Origin: Bacteroidia bacterium
GTDB lineage: Bacteria > Bacteroidota > Bacteroidia > Chitinophagales > Chitinophagaceae
NCBI GenBank assembly: GCA_030429205.1
Contig: JAUICZ010000001.1
Location: 186,001 to 250,000, forward strand
DNA length: 64,000 nt
Direction: 5' to 3'
Positions 57,614 to 64,000 of this stretch are shown here, in pieces. Made by a program: the position numbers and the translations under genes. How positions within the stretch are numbered: the stretch's first letter is position 1; every line of letters begins with the position of its first letter. The notes below the pieces were generated by a model. The model did not search any database, was not told the origin of the DNA, and was given only the letters and a program-made list of their open reading frames with translations.

Positions 57614-59044
57614 TTAATGATGCGATTGTTCTGCCAAAAACTCTTCTGTGCTCTTCTCATCAATCGCTGCCATTTTCTTCTTATAGTTTTCACCTGAAGT
57701 TTTCAAGACAAACTTGATCTCTGCTATCGCAATTACAGGGAAGTATTTAGCAAATAAGAAGAAACATGTAAAGAACAGACCAAATGTACCTAGATAGAAA
57801 CCTATCTCAGGCCATGTCGGGCTGTAGTACGTCCAGCTACCCGGCAAGTAATCACGATACAATGAAGTAACGATAATTACGAAACGCTCGAACCACATAC
57901 CAATGTTCACTACAATTGACATAATGAATGTGAACGGTATATTACGACGTAATTTTTTGAACCAGAATAACTGAGGAGATACCACATTACAGGTCATCAT
58001 TGCCCAGTAGCTCCACCAGTATGGTCCGAAGATACGCCAGTGGAAAGCAGATTGCTCATAATTCACCTGGCTGTACCATGCTATAAATAGCTCAGTAAGG
58101 TATGCAACACCCACAATAGAACCTGTCAATACGATTACTTTGTTCATCGCTTCGATGTGGCCGATTGTGATATACTCTTCCAAACCTAAGATCTTACGAC
58201 AGATGATCAATAGCGTTTGCACCATGGCAAACCCGGAGAAGATCGCACCTGCTACGAAATATGGAGGGAAGATGGTTGTGTGCCAACCCGGAATAACTGA
58301 TGTTGCGAAGTCCATCGATACGATGGTGTGTACAGAAAGTACAAGTGGTGTACTTAAACCTGCAAGTACAAGAGACAATGCCTCGTGACGTTGCCAGTTT
58401 TTAGCAGTACCCGTCCAACCGAAAGAAGCTAAACCATAAAGACGCTTACGCAATTTAGTTTTAGCACGGTCGCGCACTGTTGCAAAGTCAGGGATAAGAC
58501 CTGAGTACCAGAACAACAATGATACAGTGAAGTATGTCGAGATCGCAAATACATCCCACATCAACGCAGAGTTGAAGTTAGGCCATAAAGGACCACGAGA
58601 GTTTGGATAAGGTAGTACGTAGAATGCATCCCATACACGTCCCATGTGGAATATAGGGAACTGACCTGCACACATTACGGCAAAGATCGTCATTGCCTCT
58701 GCAGCACGGTTTACCCCTGTACGCCACCCCTGACGGAATAGTAAAAGGATAGCCGAGATAAGTGTACCGGCGTGACCGATACCAACCCACCATACAAAGT
58801 TGGTGATATCCCATCCCCAACCAACGGTGCGGTTAATACCCCATACACCTATACCGTAATAAACTTCCCAGAATACAGAGAACACACCGAATGCTAACAA
58901 GACTACTGAGAAGAAGAAGCCTACGTACCACATACGGCCGGGTTTCTTCTCAATAGGCGAAACGATATCTTCAGTAACCTGACTATAGGTCTTGTCACCG
59001 TCAACCAATGGTTCTCTTACAAATGATTCGTACTTTAAATGCAT
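57614..59044 (-). CDS. actC: Alternative complex III subunit ActC (NrfD/PsrC-like)
   Basis: A 476-aa polytopic membrane protein with about ten helices of the NrfD family, holding the quinol site region and a possible proton path. Marks: WGINRTVGWGWDITNFVWWV, GHAGTLISAILLLF, MTIFAVMCAGQFPIFHMGR, and FHWRIFGPYWWSYWAMM. It is the larger paralogue of ActF. Start is supported by the hydrophilic N-terminus (YESFVREPLVDGDKTY) typical of ActC. Confidence 0.94.
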   Translation of the reverse strand: MHLKYESFVREPLVDGDKTYSQVTEDIVSPIEKKPGRMWYVGFFFSVVLLAFGVFSVFWEVYYGIGVWGINRTVGWGWDITNFVWWVGIGHAGTLISAILLLFRQGWRTGVNRAAEAMTIFAVMCAGQFPIFHMGRVWDAFYVLPYPNSRGPLWPNFNSALMWDVFAISTYFTVSLLFWYSGLIPDFATVRDRAKTKLRKRLYGLASFGWTGTAKNWQRHEALSLVLAGLSTPLVLSVHTIVSMDFATSVIPGWHTTIFPPYFVAGAIFSGFAMVQTLLIICRKILGLEEYITIGHIEAMNKVIVLTGSIVGVAYLTELFIAWYSQVNYEQSAFHWRIFGPYWWSYWAMMTCNVVSPQLFWFKKLRRNIPFTFIMSIVVNIGMWFERFVIIVTSLYRDYLPGSWTYYSPTWPEIGFYLGTFGLFFTCFFLFAKYFPVIAIAEIKFVLKTSGENYKKKMAAIDEKSTEEFLAEQSHH

Positions 59045-59110
59045 AGCACGTTATTAGTAGTAGTTCTTTTAATTTATTTAATAGCTTTCGCCAATCCTCA
59101 GGTATTCAAC

Positions 59111-62100
59111 TTAAAATACTATCGGATTCATCAATTTATCTTTGTCTTCATTACCAGCAATTACCTCGTCAGTATTACGTATCACAGACAAGTAGTTAAT
59201 ATTTGGTAATGTGTGTATCGATTCCAACACGTAGTTTACACGCTCACGTTGTTCGTTCTTACGTAGTTGGTAGATCGCACTGTTCTTATCGTTCACGTTA
59301 CCAAATACGATAGCATCAGTAGGACAAGCTTGCTGACAAGCTGTTCTTGCAGTACCATCCTGCATTGGCTTGCCGTCTTTCTTAGCAGCCAATTTAGCAT
59401 CTTGTAAACGCTGAACACAGAAACTACATTTCTCCATCACACCACGGCTACGAACTGTAACATCAGGGTTCAACACCATACGTGTCAAGTCTGAGTTCAT
59501 TTCATCGCGGCGATAATCTTCGTATAAGTTATCGTCGAAGCAATCTGCACCGTTCCAGTCCATCCAGTTAAAGTGACGTACTTTATAAGGACAGTTGTTC
59601 GCACAATATTTAGTACCGATACAACGGTTATAAGCCATTTGGTTTAAACCTTCGCTACTGTGGTTGGTTGCAGAAACCGGACAAACATTCTCACAAGGAG
59701 CGTTATCACAGTGCTGACACATCATTGGTTGGAACACCGTTTGAATGCTGTCTGCATCTTCAGGGTCACCGCTGAAGTATCTGTCGATACGGATCCAGTG
59801 CATTTCCTGAGATTTCAATACATGTGTTTTACCAACAACAGATACGTTATTCTCTGCCTGACAACCTACAACACATGCACCACAACCGATACAACTACTC
59901 ATATCGATAGACATACCCCAGTGTATACCCGGAGATTCGTATACAGGATAAAGCGTACCGTTTTTACGGAAATCTTCCTGCCAGTCAGTGCTGCTATGGC
60001 TTGCCATTGGTGCTTTTGCATGACCGTCACCGTGTCCTCCACCATGATCTTCTTCATGCTCCCAAGACAAGTGTGTATAGTGCTCTAGTTCTTTCTTACG
60101 CTCATTCTCTAAGTGGTTAGGATCTTTCTTGAACTCATCAAGAGTATACTCATGAATGATCGGACGCCCCTCGTAGCTATGGTGCGTTTGCGTGATAGCT
60201 ACATCGTATGTACTTTCTGTTTTATCTAAAGATGTAACAGCAGCACTATAAGAGAATGTCTTACCATTGAAGCTTACCATCGGGTAAACATTCTTACCAC
60301 CTATTTCTTTACCCCATTTATCTAAACCGCTACGTGCTGCCATACCAACTTCTTTGGCACGACCATAACCTACTGCAACAGCAACAACATCGTTGTGCAT
60401 ACCCGGAACGACCACTATCGGTAATTCAACCTCCTGACCGTTAACCACCATCTTCACAACACGCTTAGCGCTTACTACCTCTGTGATACTTGTTAGCTCT
60501 TCATCCCAATCTTTTGCAGTTTTAGGAGAAACACACAAGTAGTTATCCCATGTAGCTTTAGTTATCGGGTCTGGCATTTCCTGCAACCAAGGGTTGTTAC
60601 TCCATGCGCCACCGTAACCGATAGATATTTTCTGATAAAGCACTACCTCTTTATCGGTAATTGCTTTTCTTGAGTTTATGTTATTGATAGATGCGGTTAC
60701 ATCACCTGCAAAACTTGCTCCACCTACAGACATTTCATTTGGCTCTATAACACCATCCTGCAATGCCATATCAAAAGTCTTCTGTCCGCCCAAACGGTTC
60801 ATCCAGTAAGACTTCCAGTAATCTCCATAAGTTGTTCCCGCATCAGCCCAGGTCAATAAGCTATCCTGGAAAGCACGTGTTTTGAACAACGGAGCGATAC
60901 CCGGCTGTTGTAAGCTGTAATAACCAGATTTAGGCTCAGCATCTCCCCAGCTCTCTAAGTAGTTGTGATCAGGAACCACGAACTTACAAGCTTGTGCTGT
61001 TTCATCCATACGGTCTGCGAAAGAAACTGTAGTAGCAACTTTCCCTAAACCTTCTGCAAATGCAGCACCATTATAATAATCGTAAACAGGGTTAACACCG
61101 TGCATCAACAAAGCACCTACTTTACCAGACTTCATAGCTTCTGTAAGCGCTACCATGTCAGAGTCGATACCTTGCTTATAGTTAGATGTAACTGCCCAGT
61201 TGATTGTTGTACCGTTAGCACCGATATGACTGTTGATAGCATTCACTACCATTTGGATATCCATATCGTTATCGCCACACACCACTAAGCCACTACCTTT
61301 CTTAAGGTCTTTAGCAGCATTTGCGATTGTAGCATTCAGCTTCTCGCTACCTACGTTTGGCTTTGTGCCGTTTACAACTGCGTTGTATAATGCTACAGCA
61401 ACCTTACCCATCTCTGAAGGACGGCAAGTAGCACGCATATCAGCCTTTGCACCTGTAATAGTATGTGTTGGCTCTACCTGATAGTGCTTAGACATTTCAG
61501 GATTTTTCGCGCTCACTTTTCTACCCTTGCTATACCCTTTCGCAAACTCTACCGGAGACAACCAGGTACCTAAGAAATCAGCACCAAGACCTACAATAGT
61601 TTTTGCATTCTCGAAATGATAAGAAGGCAATGTGCGCTTGCCATAACTTGCTTCGTTAGCCAATAGCATACCAGAGTAAGACATAGCATCATATGTAACA
61701 TGCTTTGCATTCGGGTATTTAGCTATAAACTTAGCGATAACGTCTTTCGTTGTCGGGCTAAGAATAGTTGAAGTAAGAATATATGTTTCGCCGCTTGCAC
61801 TCAAACCTTCTTTTACAGCACGGTCGATAGCTTCAAAAGTAGCTTCATTACCATCTGCAAAAGGCTGACGCAAACGAGCAGTATCGTATAAATTAAGTAC
61901 AGATGCCTGAACACGAGCAGAAGTACCACCTTTTGTAATAGAAGACTTTTCGTTACCCTCTACTTTAATAGGACGACCATCGCGTGTTTTAACCACAACA
62001 GCACAATAATCACCACCATCTACAAACGTTGAAGCATAATAGTTAGCCACACCAGGCACTATTTCTTCAGGTTTGATCGCATATGGTATCGCCTTACGTA

Positions 62101-62308
62101 CAGGCATTTCACAACTGGCAGCCAATGTAGCTGCAGCTGTACTGAATCCTAAGAATTTCAAGAAGTCACGACGCGGCGTATTCGCATCCAATAGTTTACC
62201 ACTCAGGTCGAACGGCAAATCCTCTTTGAATTCGTTTTCTACCACCTCTTTATGATCTGCAGTGTTATGCAGTTCTTCCAGACCCTTCCAATATTGTTTT
62301 TGACTCAT
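59111..62308 (-). CDS. actB: Alternative complex III iron-sulfur subunit ActB
   Basis: A 1065-aa fusion. A Tat signal is visible (NTPRRDFLKFLGFS, about residues 44-57). Residues about 60-760 resemble molybdopterin oxidoreductases but lack the expected cofactor ligands, as known for ActB. The C-terminal part (about 790-1000) is ferredoxin-like: SCIGCGACVVGC, CQHCDNAPCENVCP, CIGTKYCANNCP and CSFCVQR...CQQACP supply Cys for four iron-sulfur clusters (three 4Fe-4S, one 3Fe-4S expected from solved structures). A His-rich stretch (HEEDHGGGHGDGHAK) lies between the two parts. Periplasmic, facing ActA and ActE. Confidence 0.95.
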   Translation of the reverse strand: MSQKQYWKGLEELHNTADHKEVVENEFKEDLPFDLSGKLLDANTPRRDFLKFLGFSTAAATLAASCEMPVRKAIPYAIKPEEIVPGVANYYASTFVDGGDYCAVVVKTRDGRPIKVEGNEKSSITKGGTSARVQASVLNLYDTARLRQPFADGNEATFEAIDRAVKEGLSASGETYILTSTILSPTTKDVIAKFIAKYPNAKHVTYDAMSYSGMLLANEASYGKRTLPSYHFENAKTIVGLGADFLGTWLSPVEFAKGYSKGRKVSAKNPEMSKHYQVEPTHTITGAKADMRATCRPSEMGKVAVALYNAVVNGTKPNVGSEKLNATIANAAKDLKKGSGLVVCGDNDMDIQMVVNAINSHIGANGTTINWAVTSNYKQGIDSDMVALTEAMKSGKVGALLMHGVNPVYDYYNGAAFAEGLGKVATTVSFADRMDETAQACKFVVPDHNYLESWGDAEPKSGYYSLQQPGIAPLFKTRAFQDSLLTWADAGTTYGDYWKSYWMNRLGGQKTFDMALQDGVIEPNEMSVGGASFAGDVTASINNINSRKAITDKEVVLYQKISIGYGGAWSNNPWLQEMPDPITKATWDNYLCVSPKTAKDWDEELTSITEVVSAKRVVKMVVNGQEVELPIVVVPGMHNDVVAVAVGYGRAKEVGMAARSGLDKWGKEIGGKNVYPMVSFNGKTFSYSAAVTSLDKTESTYDVAITQTHHSYEGRPIIHEYTLDEFKKDPNHLENERKKELEHYTHLSWEHEEDHGGGHGDGHAKAPMASHSSTDWQEDFRKNGTLYPVYESPGIHWGMSIDMSSCIGCGACVVGCQAENNVSVVGKTHVLKSQEMHWIRIDRYFSGDPEDADSIQTVFQPMMCQHCDNAPCENVCPVSATNHSSEGLNQMAYNRCIGTKYCANNCPYKVRHFNWMDWNGADCFDDNLYEDYRRDEMNSDLTRMVLNPDVTVRSRGVMEKCSFCVQRLQDAKLAAKKDGKPMQDGTARTACQQACPTDAIVFGNVNDKNSAIYQLRKNEQRERVNYVLESIHTLPNINYLSVIRNTDEVIAGNEDKDKLMNPIVF

Positions 62309-62364
62309 ACGTTTCGATTCGGTGTAATTAATGTTTCCGAATTAGTTTTTATTATCAAATACAA

Positions 62365-63636
62365 TTAATAATGGCATTTTTGACACTCAGTACCACCTAT
62401 ATCATCCACAGTAACGCTTGTACGCTCTCCGGATTTGATCTCTTCGTGGTATTTCTCAAATATGCTATAGTAATCGTTATTGGCAAATTGCACTTCAGTT
62501 TGGCGGTGACAGTTGATACACCAACCCATAGATAATGGAGAGAACTGATACACCTCGTCCATATCCTGTATTTCACCATGACACTGCTGACACTGTACTT
62601 TACCTACTGCTACGTGCTGAGAGTGATTGAAGTAAACGTGATCAGGCAGGTTGTGAACCTTAGTCCACTCGATAGGCTTAGCCAGTATATGACCCTCTTC
62701 GTCGCGATTGTAATCTTTCTTAGATGGGTTCCATCCGGCGTATTCGTATAATTTTTGGATTTCTGCAGTTCCGTCAACCTCTTCACCTTCGTATGTATAT
62801 AGCTGATCTCCAGTGTATTCGTTGATCTGCTTGTGACAGTTCATACATACATTGGTAGAAGGTATCATAGCATGCTTACTCTTCTCTGCACCTGCGTGGC
62901 AATACAAACAGTTGATCTGATTTACACCAGCATGCACTTTGTGAGAATAGAAGATCGGTTGCTCTGGCATATAGTTTTGCTGACGCCCCATTTCAACAGC
63001 GCCATTCACTATCCAGTAACCCGCAGCAATAAATACTACTACAGCCGCAATAGCGATGAATACTTTATTACGATAAACCGGAACTTCTTTGTGATTAGGT
63101 ATACCCTGCTTGTCGAAAGCTACTCTACGCAAAGCGTGGTTGATACGCCACAGTATTACCGTGAATACCAATAAGATAACAGTAATAAGAGAGTATAACC
63201 AACCGTTACTTTCAGGAGCTTCAGACTGCACCATATTAACATCTCCACCGCCGCCGCCAGGAGGCACCGCAGTTTCAACATAATCAATGATCGCGTCAAT
63301 TTCCTCGTTGCTCAACGCCGGGAAAGCCGTCATGGTCACCTTAGCCCAGTCAGAGTATACTTTATTAGCATACTCGTCTCCACCTAAAACTAGCTTTTGT
63401 GAATTATGTATCCACTCATACAGCCATTCTTTACTAGGCACCCTATCAGACACGCCCTGAAGCGCAGGACCTGTTGCATCCTTAAATGGGTTATGACAGC
63501 TGGCACAATTTGATTGGAATAACGCTTTACCATCCGGTTGAGCAAACGACGTGTTTGCACAAGCAAAAATTGCAACTATTATAGCGAAAGTGCTGCGAGC
63601 AATTTTCCGGAATATCGGCTTAATTGTTTCTGACAC
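62365..63636 (-). CDS. actA: Alternative complex III multiheme cytochrome c, ActA with extra N-terminal heme domain
   Basis: A 423-aa protein with six CxxCH sites. After a signal peptide (cleavage near SFAQPDG), a mono-heme cytochrome c domain (CASCH at 44-48) ends near residue 125 with a Pro/Gly linker. Two hydrophobic segments follow (about 150-168 and 193-212), then the ActA-type penta-heme region with CLYCH, CMNCH, CQQCH, CINCH and a terminal CQKCH. Classical ActA has only five hemes, so the N-terminal domain is a fusion. It is the first gene of actABCDEF-ctaC-ctaD on the minus strand. Confidence 0.95.
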   Translation of the reverse strand: MSETIKPIFRKIARSTFAIIVAIFACANTSFAQPDGKALFQSNCASCHNPFKDATGPALQGVSDRVPSKEWLYEWIHNSQKLVLGGDEYANKVYSDWAKVTMTAFPALSNEEIDAIIDYVETAVPPGGGGGDVNMVQSEAPESNGWLYSLITVILLVFTVILWRINHALRRVAFDKQGIPNHKEVPVYRNKVFIAIAAVVVFIAAGYWIVNGAVEMGRQQNYMPEQPIFYSHKVHAGVNQINCLYCHAGAEKSKHAMIPSTNVCMNCHKQINEYTGDQLYTYEGEEVDGTAEIQKLYEYAGWNPSKKDYNRDEEGHILAKPIEWTKVHNLPDHVYFNHSQHVAVGKVQCQQCHGEIQDMDEVYQFSPLSMGWCINCHRQTEVQFANNDYYSIFEKYHEEIKSGERTSVTVDDIGGTECQKCHY

Positions 63637-63889
63637 AGAGATAATTTTGAAAATTAACGTTACTTAATGTTAAAGTCAGGCAAAACTACAACACAAACCC
63701 GAAAATCTATAAACATTTTTAAAAAATGTTTGTCAGTGTTTATGCGGGTTTCAGCGGATATTTTAAAACTTAAAATATGACAATTGTCAGATTTCTGTCA
63801 TGTCATAAATTTTCCCAATATTGAAAATAGCCACTTTCCGAACTACACTTTTGCCAACCCTTATTTAAATTTTATTTTAATCTTGTCAT
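63637..63889. promoter_or_regulatory. Region upstream of the respiratory cluster with inverted repeats
   Basis: About 250 bases before actA. It contains AAACCCG (63695-63701) facing CGGGTTT (63745-63751), an inner ATAAACA/TGTTTAT pair and AAACATTTTT next to its complement, forming a possible long hairpin; and a perfect 12-bp palindrome TGACAATTGTCA at 63778-63789 with further TGTCA copies at 63731 and 63796-63805. This is where the promoter and regulator sites of the cluster should lie. No clean -33/-7 pair was found. Confidence 0.4.

Positions 63890-64000
<111 letters not shown>

Noticed and set aside
59111-62308. ActB as an active molybdenum oxidoreductase
   Set aside because: The neighbourhood and fusion with ferredoxin-like clusters are those of alternative complex III, in which this domain holds no molybdenum cofactor.

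Overview
The window comes from a member of the Bacteroidota, most likely near the Chitinophagales/Sphingobacteriia (lineage is inference). Evidence seen: AT-rich DNA with few Shine-Dalgarno sites; -7 boxes of the Bacteroidota type TAnnTTTG; four secreted proteins with type IX (Por) C-terminal sorting domains; a DAHP synthase with a C-terminal chorismate mutase; a Rho factor with a long disordered insertion; menaquinone made by the futalosine route (mqnB, mqnD); and an alternative complex III plus aa3-type oxidase cluster. There is no transposase, prophage, CRISPR array or rRNA. Most of the window is core chromosome.

Layout. 1-5.5 kb: mqnB, queD, folE, a GIY-YIG nuclease gene wedged between a broken and an intact tRNA-Pro, a YHS lipoprotein, a PagL-like outer-membrane protein, an unknown membrane protein and mqnD. 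5.5-12.5 kb (mostly minus strand): hpt, a glucosaminidase/LysM wall hydrolase, an O-methyltransferase, a sodium:solute symporter, a beta-barrel candidate and a GlcD-type FAD oxidase. 12.5-19 kb: padR-pspC, a multi-PAS kinase with its response regulator, a dicarboxylate symporter, a GT9 glycosyltransferase and tRNA-Ala. 19-30 kb: lpxB, a ComA homologue, aroE, DAHP synthase/chorismate mutase, truB, rho, an epimerase and pheS. 30-37.5 kb: a TonB-C protein, a GT-C glycosyltransferase, and a FadN-like beta-oxidation enzyme with two downstream genes. 37.6-52 kb: two large type IX-secreted paralogues, comEC, purH, lpxD, a class IV aminotransferase, gltX and two smaller type IX-secreted proteins. 52-63.6 kb: one minus-strand respiratory cluster actABCDEF-ctaC-ctaD. 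The last 111 bases hold the end of an SDR gene.

How the genes connect. MqnB and MqnD act in menaquinone synthesis; menaquinol is the expected electron donor to ActABCDEF, which passes electrons to the CtaC/CtaD oxidase. FolE makes dihydroneopterin triphosphate, the substrate of the adjacent QueD. AroE and the DAHP synthase/chorismate mutase serve the shikimate pathway. LpxB, LpxD, GT9 and the PagL-like protein act on lipid A/LPS.

The least expected signals are regulatory. Near-palindromic 13-mers (about CRTTCRTTSAAYR) recur at exactly 21-bp spacing upstream of both large type IX cargo genes and again downstream of truB. At the two cargo genes the arrays sit 27-28 bp behind matching -7-like boxes, suggesting an uncharacterised regulon. 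Second is the tRNA-Pro/GIY-YIG arrangement, which looks like the footprint of a tiny mobile gene.
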